From Labyrinthula sp. Ha (Eukaryota; Sar; Bigyra; Labyrinthulida; Labyrinthulaceae), in contig JAALGZ010000015.1 of assembly GCA_015227615.1 (NCBI GenBank), positions 1,017,001 to 1,081,000 on the forward strand: 64,000 bases of DNA, read 5' to 3'. Within the stretch, counting starts at the first letter, position 1, and every line of letters starts with the position of its first letter. The notes under the pieces were generated by a model, which did not search any database, was not told the DNA's origin, and saw only the letters and a program-made list of their open reading frames with translations. Below, one piece after another: positions 1 to 10,014 of the stretch. The translations under genes and the position numbers were made by a program.

Positions 1-417
1 AATACTAAACATTTTTTTTTTTTTGTTCAATTAAACTAAGAAGTTGACCAAATAAGGACAACAAAGATGTCTAAAAGTGTTTAAAAATAGTTCTTACTAT
101 TTCTAATTACCATTGTTTTATCGCTTTAACGTCTATCTTGGGAATCCCATATGATCCCAAAATCCTCCCATTAATACATTTCTATAACGAAAATATTATA
201 AGTGGTAGTTAATATATATATAATAATATATATAATAGAAATATTAAAATACAGATAAAATATATAAATAAACTGCGTAAACAAGCTGTACAAATAAAAG
301 TTGGTCTTATTACAAGCAAACAAAGCACTAAATCGTATAGAAAAAAAATAAACAAGCAACAAGTGTGAAAGAGTACCAATTTAAAAAAGCATAAACTAAA
401 CTTTTTATCCACACATA
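1..417. other. A+T-rich upstream region
   Basis: No gene is seen. The stretch contains a T run near its start and TA-rich tracts around 208-245. It presumably includes the promoter and 5' leader of the gene starting at 418, but no specific element can be named. Confidence 0.5.
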
Positions 418-2064
418 ATGTCTATATCATTCTTCAAAGGTAAAAATACGGGTGAGAAAAAGGTCGTTCTTGTTGTCGGAGGAGGAATATCTGGTGCTTC
501 AGTTATCTCAAACTTGATAAACAAATCCAAAAACTTAGAGCTTATTCTTGTAGAATCAAGAGAAGCTGCAATTTGGAAACCTGCCGGGACTCGATCCGCC
601 GTACTTGGAGAAGAGTTTGCGCATAAAGCATGTGTTCCAGTATCAAATCTCATTCCAGAAGGACAAGGCAGAGTTTATCAAGCTGAAGTTGTCGGAGTTT
701 CTTTAAGTGAAAATAGTATCACTTTAAGCACAGGAAATAGGTTGAATTATGATTACTTAGTTATTGCAACAGGTGCTCGAAATCTTTCTCCATGCGATGT
801 TCCAAAAAGTATTAAGACTTTAGATAATATGAAAGCCCATTATCAACAAATGAGTGAATTAATCAGTATTTCAAAAAGTATTCTTGTTTTAGGTGGTGGT
901 GCTGTTGCTGTTGAATTTTCAGGAGAAATTAAACAGGCGCACCCTGAAAAAGATGTTTTTATTGTCTCTCCACAACAAAAACTCTTAGCTGGATGTCGAC
1001 CTGAACCACCAAATAAATTTTTTGATAAACTTGAAGCTAAAATTCGTAAACGAGGGATAATTACTCATTTAGATCAATTTGCTGCGAACTTGACACTTGA
1101 AGATTTTAACGGACACACGTTTTTGTCCGGTAAGCGAACGGTTAAATTATCAGCTGGTGCGGAGTTATCCGTTGACTTGATATTCTTATGTATTGGAAGA
1201 GAATTAAATAATTCTAGTTTTCCAGATGTTTGGAAGGACCAGAATGGGGCAGTAAAGGTAAAACCAACTCTGCAATTGACAACAAGGGAAAACGTGTTTG
1301 CTGTAGGAGATATTAACGATGTGAATGAGAATAAACAGGGATATTTGGCTGAGAAACAAGCGAAGGTTGTTGCTGACAATATTTTACTCTTATCAAAGAA
1401 TAAAGTGAAACTGAAGAGGTATGAACCTGGAAAGAAGACTGAGATTTTGGTTCCTGTTGGAAAATCTGATGGAGTATCGCTTGCTGCAGGGAGGTTATGG
1501 GGTGCTGAGTTTACAAAAAGGGTAAAGGGGAATGATTTGTTTGTTTCTAGAATTTTCAGTATTTATAAACAGAAAAAGTTTTTGAAAGTAACAAACAAGG
1601 AAATAAAAAAGGATATGAAGTTAAAAAACAAGAAAAGTGTTGTTAATGAAGGACCAAATCAGATGGGTAACTTTATCATAAACTCTCAGTCAGATGATCG
1701 AACCCCTCAATTAAGTGCCTCGAAGTTAAATGCACTCGAAGAGGAAAAGCAAAAGGAAGAGGAGAACCAAACTGAAGAAGAAAAACAAAACGAAGAAGAA
1801 GCATTTGATAGAGCCAAGGGTAGCAGTCATTTTGGTATTGATCTGTCGAAGCCCCCTCCTGGAATGGAACCTATTCTAGTTGAACCCATATCAAGTTTTG
1901 AGGGTGAAATTGTTTCTGTAGAAACCCCCCAAAAGCCAAAGAAAAAGAAGAAGAAGAAAAAGAAGGATAAGAAGACACAAAAGAAATCTCCTTCAAAAAA
2001 ATCTGGTGGAAAAGGCACAGATACTGGGAATGAGACTTTCCCCTTAAGAGATAGTGAGCTATAA
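418..2064 (+). CDS. FSP1/AIFM2-like FAD/NAD(P)H oxidoreductase with charged C-terminal tail
   Basis: This 548-residue intronless frame has the two-dinucleotide-fold layout of the AIF/NDH-2 class. The FAD-binding GGGISG lies at residues 21-26, an acidic ribose-contact strand at about 42-46 (LILVES), an ATG motif at 117-119, the NAD(P)H-binding GGGAVAVE at about 159-166, and the second FAD motif (VFAVGD) at 293-298. FSP1/AIFM2 relatives move electrons from NAD(P)H to quinones at membranes; that activity is inferred from the family. Human AIFM2 is about 373 residues, so the last 150 residues here are extra: an acidic Glu/Gln/Lys stretch at about 440-470 and a nearly pure lysine run at about 505-525. 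The N-terminus is MSIS, not the myristoylation-type MG start of animal FSP1. The first ATG is preceded by a long leader without a longer in-frame extension. It could equally be a general NDH-2/AIF-like enzyme. Confidence 0.85.
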   Translation: MSISFFKGKNTGEKKVVLVVGGGISGASVISNLINKSKNLELILVESREAAIWKPAGTRSAVLGEEFAHKACVPVSNLIPEGQGRVYQAEVVGVSLSENSITLSTGNRLNYDYLVIATGARNLSPCDVPKSIKTLDNMKAHYQQMSELISISKSILVLGGGAVAVEFSGEIKQAHPEKDVFIVSPQQKLLAGCRPEPPNKFFDKLEAKIRKRGIITHLDQFAANLTLEDFNGHTFLSGKRTVKLSAGAELSVDLIFLCIGRELNNSSFPDVWKDQNGAVKVKPTLQLTTRENVFAVGDINDVNENKQGYLAEKQAKVVADNILLLSKNKVKLKRYEPGKKTEILVPVGKSDGVSLAAGRLWGAEFTKRVKGNDLFVSRIFSIYKQKKFLKVTNKEIKKDMKLKNKKSVVNEGPNQMGNFIINSQSDDRTPQLSASKLNALEEEKQKEEENQTEEEKQNEEEAFDRAKGSSHFGIDLSKPPPGMEPILVEPISSFEGEIVSVETPQKPKKKKKKKKKDKKTQKKSPSKKSGGKGTDTGNETFPLRDSEL

Positions 2065-2073
2065 TTATTCTGT

Positions 2074-3070
2074 TTATAATTCGGATCTATGTCTACACGA
2101 AGTGCACAATAATTGTATTTTAAATCGATCCACTATATGAAAAAATAAGAAATATTTACCTTGTGCTTTTCTTCTCCAAAGTGTATAATGAATATTCTTG
2201 GATCCACAATTTTCACAGCTAAAAATTCCATATCCATTTGGTTTTTTTTCTTTTAATGTACAGCTCTCTAATCTCTTCTTGCACCAAACTTGATGTATTT
2301 TTTTGTATTCTTCAGAGTTTAATTTAAACATTTCATCAGAAAAAACCGCATCTAGAAAAAAAGAGATTGATATTTCTTTGTTCAAGAGCTTTTTGGAAAA
2401 CTTTTCATTTGATGCATTTAGTTTTTGGAATACTGTTCGAGATTTGAACAAATAAAATCTTTGATCTTTTTCTTTACACCTCAAAAATATAGAGCTTTCA
2501 AGTTGTAACGAAAGTGAAAAAGAAACAGAAGTGGAAAACAGCTCTTGTATTTTCTTCCTGTTGGACAATATATTGACAGATTTCAACCTTGCAGAAACAT
2601 AACCGACTTTTACACCTCTAAAATTCATATAAAAAAATAAGTTACATTGGTAAAAACGCTAGAACTTTGAGTAGAATATCTTGCGGGTATTTATCCAACC
2701 AAATTTTTGAGTGCTTCTTTTCTTCATCGGGTTGACTTTTGACAGACCAGAGTTGCCGCTTCCTTGAATTTGAAACAATCTTGGTCACAAGATCATCCAA
2801 AACAATTTTCAAATCCTCATCAGTTTTTCTTCGTTTTACTTCTCTTGCATTTGATTTTGTTTTTTGGAAAACTTTCATTTGCAGACAACTGTTAACTTTG
2901 TGTTGTTCGGCAGGCTTTGCGTCGAGCGAGTTTTCTAATAGACGGGACCAGAAAGGAGATAAAGTAGATTTAAAAGGAGTGGAAACAAGCATGGAAGGTG
3001 GATAAATGCGCTTACTGGGTGTTTGATACGTATTTTTCCGCTTCCTCGGTCTTTTGTACGTTTTCTTCAT
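2074..3070 (-). CDS. F-box-like / TFIIS central domain / zinc-ribbon protein, three exons
   Basis: Exons at 3070-2646, 2617-2160 and 2132-2074 give 313 residues. Introns of 28 nt (2618-2645) and 27 nt (2133-2159) both have GT..AG ends with a T-rich 3' half. The N-terminus is basic, probably a nuclear signal (KRPRKRK). An F-box-like helix (YPQDILLKVLAFLP) lies at 128-141. Residues about 158-260 resemble the TFIIS central domain, including a Y-x-x-x-K-S/R segment at 197-202. The last 40 residues form a zinc ribbon with Cys276, Cys279, Cys304 and Cys307, that is C-x2-C-x24-C-x2-C, the TFIIS spacing. TFIIS stimulates RNA cleavage by stalled RNA polymerase II using an Asp-Glu pair in this ribbon; here the aligned pair reads Val-Asp, so cleavage activity is doubtful. 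The F-box part is the weakest call. The stop codon lies 9 bases from that of the facing gene. Confidence 0.75.
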
Positions 3071-6000
3071 GTTTTTCTTTTGTGTTTACAATGTTGGAGT
3101 TGATGACGTGGCATATCGTGTTCAAGTAGTCCGTTTAGTGAGATGAAACATATATAAATTCATTTACGAATTAGAATAGAATGCAAAAGACCTACACTGT
3201 CCTCTGGTTCCAAGCTTCAACTGTGCTGTGAGAAGTTTTGGAAATTTCGTAACCTTTTCGTATATACTCTATACTCATTTCGTCTCTTACCCTAAGGATG
3301 GGTTGTTAATTAGCCTTATTAAGTTTGATCCTAACAATAAGCACGCGTACTTCTTGGACCAGTGATATAACGGGGGGTATTTGGAATATCCAAATGTAGA
3401 TTTCATTTTTAGTTTGCCAAGCTCATAGTTAATGTCATAATTATGTTTTTGTGGTTCTGTTGTACGAGAGTTTCTCTGGAGGATAAGTTATTCTTCCCTA
3501 TTTGCTAAGTAGACGAGGCTCACAAGTAGGCATCGGATTTGATTAGAATTTTCATAAATTAGTTAATAATTTTTTTTATTTTTATTTTCAGTAGCAGAAT
3601 TTGGATTTTAGTTTTCATCTAACGATTATGATTCTATTCTGATTATGAGTTGATTATCAGAATAAATAGGGGGCTATACAGCGTTGGGTCAAATGGCCAG
3701 AAACTTCATCTCTCATCTTTGCACCATATGAGGACTGATTTAACATAGGAGTAATCCGGTAGCTGAAAACATTTTTTCCATGAGACCAATTCTTTGAACG
3801 CTTTCGCGCGGTGCAAAAACAAAATTTTATTTTTCTAGTTGTTTGATCTAACTTCGTGTAACCCAATTTATTATTCATAATCATTTGAATGTCAATAAGC
3901 AAGGAAAATTGCTAGGGAAGTATAAGAATCAATCAACAAGAAAATTATGTGTAAGGTTTTTATTGATAAATCAACAACAAATCGAAACCGGCCCCAACCC
4001 ATCACTTGCGGTTTACCTGGCTTGTCTTTGAACTTTAAACTTAAGGCTAGGGTTTAAGGATTTGTATTTTAGCTTTTATTGTAACAATCGGAGTTTTCTT
4101 GGTGTATTGGTGTCTTCGCATTATGTTAATAGTCCAATGGATTTTGCAAGAAGAAGTTCTGCTATTTCTCATCAAAGCTTCAAGTGTCTGAAGATTTAAT
4201 ATTAAAGAAGACCAAAACCTGAACTTTTCAAAGAATTATAACCTCAATATGAAAGTCAAAATTCAAGAATCCAATTGCAGTTCTCTGCACTTCCAACAAA
4301 TCTAAAGAAATTGGCAATGAAACCTACATGATCTCTGACTTTAACAGAGACTTTAATGTGAAAGCATCACTTCATATCTCTTAAACTATTTTGAAAAATA
4401 GTTTTAAAAATGTAGCAACGACGCATGACGTAAAGTATTTTAAGCTAATGATCATGATAGTAGAAAGCTTAGTTAAGAAATTTGAATGGTATAAACCTTT
4501 CTATCTCAAAATAGAGAATAGTTTTGCAAGGAAGTTTCTTTCAAGTGTTTCTCTGAACGTATCTAGGGAAAATTTTTCTAGAAATGAGTCCAATTAAGCG
4601 CCTTGAACAGCCTCTGAAGCTAAGGCATAGAAATAATTTTACAGTAGAACAGCTCATTCCTTGGGATGTTCACACGCTGGTCTTTCTTTTCTTAAGGGGT
4701 GGAGAACAGCAAGAGCGTAGAACCGTACCAGCAGACAACCAAAAAGGAGAAGGTATACACTTGCCATATAATCCATCATATTTCTCGGTAGAAAACGCCG
4801 TATCAGGTAATAGCTTCAAAACGACTTGATGTTTTGAGAACTTTAATTAAATAAGACTCCTCTCTAGACGAAAAGCGTAGAAGATTAGGAAATACAGTTC
4901 TATTATTACATTGAACTCTTATTTTCCTGTAAGACACTGAATGCATGAAACCAATATAAATTTGGCAGTGAATAAGTCGCGTCACTTGGTTCAATTCCTA
5001 AATTTCTTTAGAAAAAGACCATTTCAGCTCTGTGCATAATCAACGAAAGTTGGTTTGCAAAGCAACATTTAGCCAATTTTGGTAATCTTCATCTCTATTT
5101 CGTCGTAAGAATATGACAGGAAGCATGAATTAGCGATCTCAGTCCAGACAAAATTAAAAGAAAATAGTTGTAGCGGGCACACCAGGAAGGCACTAGTGAA
5201 CGGGGAAAACTAAAAATAACTAAGACGAGCCAGGACCCTGCAAAAAACGTAATGAATCGGACTAATGCAGTGAAGATCTAAGGCAGTTAAGGTGCCATCA
5301 GTTGAGTTCATACACAAAATGAAAAGGAGGTAATTGTTCCCTCAAAGCAGTTCCTCATCCTTACGTTGAACTCATTAATGTGGGCTGAGGAACCATGATT
5401 ACACTCATCCAAAGAACAAAGCTAAGTTTTCAGCTATTTCAACTCCATATATTCATGCATTTTCTGCAGCATCCATCCCCACAGTACATTTTTTTATTCG
5501 TTTCTAGTCCCAAATACATCTTTTCTACGTTTCTTTTGTGTATTAAAAGAAAGGGCCTTCAAATTAATGAAATTTGAAGGCTCAAACAGTTTTGTATATT
5601 TATTATATGAGATGGTAGAAAGCCAGGAGGAAGGAAACAAGGTCTTAGCCTCGAAATGGTTCGGACGGAGAGCTAAGGTCCCATGTGCAACTATATAAGG
5701 CTTGGATAGGCACTGTAAACTTACCCCTGGTTGGGCAATAGAATCAACAAATAAAATACTCTTCCGAAAAACTTATTCTCTCAGTCTTACGTACTTTGAG
5801 CATACCCTATAATACTAGAGTTGAACCAGTTTCTCGGAAACTGCGTTTTACGTAAGTTCTCAGAACAAATTTACAAGAGAACACAGCTGTCGCGAAATCT
5901 TAAAGAGTTCTTTTTAATAAAGTATTTACTTGATAATCAATGACAAAGAGAAGTGGATGTTTTCCTTTTAATCTTCTTCTTTTTGTACCCAGCGGCCAGG

Positions 6001-6160
6001 TAATATGGTTAAGCTTACTTACATTCAATATAGTATTACTCAATGCTATTATTTCGGTTCTCTTCTTGTTCATGTCTTACCATAAAAAACACCCAAGGAC
6101 AGAATCCAAGAATTTTGGGCAATTTACAACAAATGTTAGGTGTGTTTAATAAGAGAGCTT
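3071..6160. other. intergenic region without a convincing gene
   Basis: Only short open stretches (under 90 codons) occur, on both strands, with no recognisable domain and no splice pattern that joins them. One LTR-like patch is listed separately at 5.58-5.80 kb. The rest could be decayed repeat sequence, but I cannot name it. Confidence 0.4.
5580..5800 (+). repeat. LTR-like patch (possible solo LTR fossil)
   Basis: A TATA-type box (CTATATAAGG) at about 5691 is followed about 60 bases later by AATCAACAAATAAAATA, the spacing of a retroelement promoter and polyadenylation signal within an LTR. The patch is also less A+T-rich than its surroundings. No second copy or target duplication was found in the window, so this is only a suggestion. 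An ordinary promoter of an unseen transcript would look similar. Confidence 0.22.
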
Positions 6161-6179
6161 TAACGAGAGTTTCTCGAGA

Positions 6180-6290
6180 AGATTTCTTTCGTTATCTTGC
6201 AAAAGAAACATTTAGGTAAAAGTCTCCTTCAGATGGTTTCTCTCGTTATCTCGGAAAACAAATATTTAGGGAAAATCCTTCTCGAGAATC
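6180..6290 (+). repeat. two-unit imperfect direct repeat, about 52 bp period
   Basis: Units starting near 6180 and 6232 share the order TTTC(T/C)CGTTATC, AAAACAAA, ATTTAGG, AAAA and CTCC/TCCTTC. CTCGAGAA flanks the pair on both sides. The repeat lies about 200 bases upstream of the start codon at 6486 and may be promoter-proximal, or the remains of a small tandem array. Confidence 0.55.
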
Positions 6291-6485
6291 TTTTGGTATC
6301 TCGATAAACACGCTTAGCAAACACCAGAAAACCATCGTTAATCACTGCCCTAAAAAGACAGGTCTTCTATCCGTTAAAAGTTCCCGCAACAAGTAAACTG
6401 CAGCGAGCATAAAAATCGACCTGGATTAATTCCCATTGATTCGAGAGAGACAAACCCAAAACAGTTCAAAAAAGGGATAAGAAAT

Positions 6486-8864
6486 ATGGTTACGGAAGAA
6501 CAACGTCTATTAAGATTCTTTCCGTCATTATGCCTTGAGATTCTGGAGTTGTATAACAGAGATAAAGCAGAGTTCAAAAACCTTGTGCACGAATCCCTGG
6601 ATCAACGCGAATCGGGAGATAACCAACCAGTTACATCTAAGGTGAGACGTTTCAAGACTGATATGTTCATGAGGTTAAGCGAATCAAGAGGATATAAGAG
6701 ATCTATGCCAGTTGTAACTGTTTCTGATACTGCGAAAGGTGCCCGTGCCCAGAGGAGAAAACATAAATTCACACTCAAAGGTATGGCAAGTGGTTTTTCT
6801 AGGAGAAATACAGTTGGACTTCTCCCAGGTCCCAAAAGTAGAAAAAGAATCTCTTCTTTATCTACAGCCATTTCTGGGTTGAGAGAGAAATTTATGGGAG
6901 AAGAAGTAAGTGGATCGGCTAGGTCTGTTACATACATGCCTAAAAGTAGAAAAGTGAAGAAGGAAAGATCAGAGTGTATAGATCCACTTGAAGAGCTTGA
7001 AAGGGTAAAGTGTAGACGAAGAAGTTCGTCTCTAAGCTTTCCTGTACTTGATTTATGGCATAGAAACTCCTTCAGCAGAGTTTCTAATTTGGCCCTTCTA
7101 ACCCTATTCTTTGAGTTGTGTTCCGGGATCTTACCTGAGAGCGTTATTGAAGAAGAAACACAGTTTCAGGAAGCTGGAAGAAGTTTATATGAACGGGTGT
7201 GTGCTTTGGAAAACTGGATGTTTTCGAGCTTATCCTCGGAACAGGTTGTTTCTCTTTGGGCTCTTGAAAAGATGCTTGTTCGAATTAGAGACGAGATTTT
7301 TTGTGAAGGTGTGCGGGGTCTTCTGTCGCTACATTTACGTGGAAATGTTGTTTTGGAAAATATTTTATCCCTCGCTAATACTCGTGGCATTTTATTTTCC
7401 TTTGAGGAGAAAGAACTTATTAAACAGGTTGATTTTTCTTCAGCTTATGCTGAATTTGAATGCCTTTCTTGGAAAGAAGAAGAAACAGCAGGCTCTTTCA
7501 TTGAAGAGCAGAAGGAAGTTCTGAAAGGTTTCTATAGAGACTCTAGAAGTTTTCAATCCAAGCATGCGGAAAATGTTGATTTTTGGTTTGATAATTATGA
7601 GCTTAAAGACATTGTTGTCGGTGTTTTTATGAAGTTTGATTCTTTGCCTTCTAAATGGAGACGAAGAGAATTCTTGGATAGTTTAAATCTTGATATGCAT
7701 GAGAAAACTATAATTTATTACGGAGTGCCAAATGCAGATTATGCACGTACTGATAACTGGAGATTTTTTCCTAGAAACCAAGTCCGAAAGAGTTTTAATA
7801 GGAGTGAGAAAGCTTTTTATGACTTAGTAAATTATCAAGTTGATGCCAATAAAAGATTTATTCTTTTTGCTGGAACTTTTATACAAAAATTTCTTGTCAA
7901 GCTACACTATTTTCGTAATGAGATGCAAACTTCTGAGAAACTGATGAAGCAGCTAGAAGAAACCCTTTGTGCTAAGCCGGACGATATATTCAAGGTGTTT
8001 GGACCACACTTCAAAAGCTTGTTACAATTTCATGAAGACAGCACGTTTATTTTAGAACCTATTAATTTGATTCGTAGTGAGATGCACCCCTTTGCAAGAT
8101 ATACTTCAAGAATAAAATATCTTGAAAAAGCAACAGAATATTTCTTCAGCAAACGAAACCTATTTTTTGCGCTATTAAAATATGGAAATTTAATAAGAGA
8201 AATGCTTGGAAATCTTCAGCCAGAGCAGAGTTCTAAAGTTTATAAGTTGGATCCTCAAAAGCAGATGGACTCTTTTCAGTCACTTGAAACTCTTGAAGAT
8301 GATGAAGTTCAATTTTCACCATCTTCAGATTCAAACTTCTCGTACTTGAACCACGCGTTTTCTAATTTTGCTTCTGCCTCGACTCTAGGGACTGATTTAT
8401 CATTAACTAATCAGCTAATTAGTAGTTCCGGTGCGAGTTTAGGCACTAAGAGTATTATCATGGCAAAAATGAATACCCAACTAAGGCGAAGAAATGATAA
8501 GAAAGTCGGAGGAGTGATTTCAAGTTCAAAAGTTAGAGAATATAATACTTTTAATAAAGTACAACAAGGTATCAAAAAGAACAGAGAAAATATCCAGTCT
8601 CTTGAAGCAGAGTATAAACTGTTCGCTATGGATAATTATTCACTTCGAAATTATTCTCTTGACCAAGTTTTGGAAGAGCCCTTCGAGCGATTATTTTGTT
8701 TAGAAAAGCAGCTGTTTGCTTTGAGACAAGTTACTGATCAAGTTAGGAAAGATGGAAGAACTGTTACAACTGAGTATAAGATAATTAATGGTTTGTATCG
8801 GAGGAGTAAGCAATATAATGATGATTTAAAGAAAGAGTTAAACATAGGATTTAGAAATAGTTAA
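6486..8864 (+). CDS. unrecognised 792-residue protein
   Basis: A single intronless frame with normal coding character, ending in TAA; the start is the first ATG after an in-frame leader. I do not recognise the family. Residues 1-190 are basic and Ser/Arg-rich, with several KSRK and RRRSS patches that would suit nuclear targeting or phosphorylation. Residues about 195-600 are predicted helical, rich in Phe, Leu, Glu and Lys, with a Trp-rich segment around 395-430. The helical run at about 435-580 has a loose resemblance to Rho-GEF (DH) bundles, but the diagnostic motifs are not clear and I do not assign it. Residues 600-660 are Ser-rich and probably disordered. The last 100 residues are charged and may form a coiled coil. 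No transmembrane segment or signal peptide is evident. Confidence 0.8.
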   Translation: MVTEEQRLLRFFPSLCLEILELYNRDKAEFKNLVHESLDQRESGDNQPVTSKVRRFKTDMFMRLSESRGYKRSMPVVTVSDTAKGARAQRRKHKFTLKGMASGFSRRNTVGLLPGPKSRKRISSLSTAISGLREKFMGEEVSGSARSVTYMPKSRKVKKERSECIDPLEELERVKCRRRSSSLSFPVLDLWHRNSFSRVSNLALLTLFFELCSGILPESVIEEETQFQEAGRSLYERVCALENWMFSSLSSEQVVSLWALEKMLVRIRDEIFCEGVRGLLSLHLRGNVVLENILSLANTRGILFSFEEKELIKQVDFSSAYAEFECLSWKEEETAGSFIEEQKEVLKGFYRDSRSFQSKHAENVDFWFDNYELKDIVVGVFMKFDSLPSKWRRREFLDSLNLDMHEKTIIYYGVPNADYARTDNWRFFPRNQVRKSFNRSEKAFYDLVNYQVDANKRFILFAGTFIQKFLVKLHYFRNEMQTSEKLMKQLEETLCAKPDDIFKVFGPHFKSLLQFHEDSTFILEPINLIRSEMHPFARYTSRIKYLEKATEYFFSKRNLFFALLKYGNLIREMLGNLQPEQSSKVYKLDPQKQMDSFQSLETLEDDEVQFSPSSDSNFSYLNHAFSNFASASTLGTDLSLTNQLISSSGASLGTKSIIMAKMNTQLRRRNDKKVGGVISSSKVREYNTFNKVQQGIKKNRENIQSLEAEYKLFAMDNYSLRNYSLDQVLEEPFERLFCLEKQLFALRQVTDQVRKDGRTVTTEYKIINGLYRRSKQYNDDLKKELNIGFRNS

Positions 8865-10014
8865 TTTGTACCTAGCAAATATGTGTTTCGTAATTAGTGT
8901 CAGATTTTTTTTGCTTGTTTATGTGTTTTTTTATGAGAGTCTATGTTTTAGTGTTTTCTCCACGTTGATGTGCTCAATCTCAATATTGCCAAACTCATAA
9001 ACAAACTAATTAGGAAAACTGCTAATTAGCCCTATTTCTACAGGGTTAAAGATATGAAACAATATTATCACAATAACGATACTGATATATAAGAATCAAA
9101 ATCAACAGACTACAAGAAATTAAAAATTTCCATAAAGGCTGTAAGATTCTTAGCAAAGGAATAGCCTTTGTTACTTGTTTATGAGTTCGTGTTTCAGTCA
9201 AATTAGACTGGCATCTAACTATGATATTCCCATTGTAAATTACTTATTAGATCGAAGATCAAAGTCTCCTATTAACTTATCATACTTGCCATCCGTAAAT
9301 CACTTAGTTCAAAAGAAAAAGAGAAATATTATTTGTATACCATACTAGCACATGCTATGCTTAATAAATTGGTCCCCATGTGTCTTAATAAAAGTATTTC
9401 TAGTAAGTTAGGGAAATCTTTCAAGTAAAGCTACATTCTGCAGTATGGATTTGTTATTGAACTTGCTTTAATAATCTCAATTTTTGGAAGGTAAACTTAT
9501 TTAAGACACTAAGATCTTCATGAAAATCATAACTGGTATATTTTGTGTCTGGTTTAGGTGATTTCACGTATTCGCGAAAAAATTTAGAAGAAGTGCTTCA
9601 GTATGCAGCCATGATTTTTATCTACTGTATCCTATTATGTGTGAACCTTAAACTTTTCAAGCCTCATTTAGTTTTAATTTTTAACATTATCCCAATATTT
9701 CTCTATGCGAATATAAATAAATTCTGTTTTCTCATTATTTACTATTTGTCTAGAAAGCACATTATATAGGCGTACAGTTTCTCATGATTGTGGTAAGAGA
9801 AATACTTCTCTAGATGAACCATATGTCCAAGGTCTCTAGCAGTACTCTGTATTACCTAGTTTGTAGTTATTTGTAAGACTATTTCAGAAAAATTAGATTT
9901 CTGGAGCAATTTGCTTGGTTCATAAAGATATTGGATGTAAGATAATAGAGAAGAGGAAAATCAAAAAGAGATATGAAAAATTAACCCAGACGCAAGAGAA
10001 TAAAGGCTTTCGCA
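8865..10014. other. intergenic region between converging genes
   Basis: A+T-rich sequence containing no supported gene. Both neighbouring genes end into it, so it should hold two terminators and 3' UTRs. The only open stretch (about 9545-9769) is short, starts without context and has no recognisable domain. Confidence 0.45.

Noticed and set aside
1939-1965. Simple repeat (poly-A/AAG tract)
   Set aside because: It is the lysine-coding part of the FSP1-like gene's tail and is in frame, so it is described with that gene.
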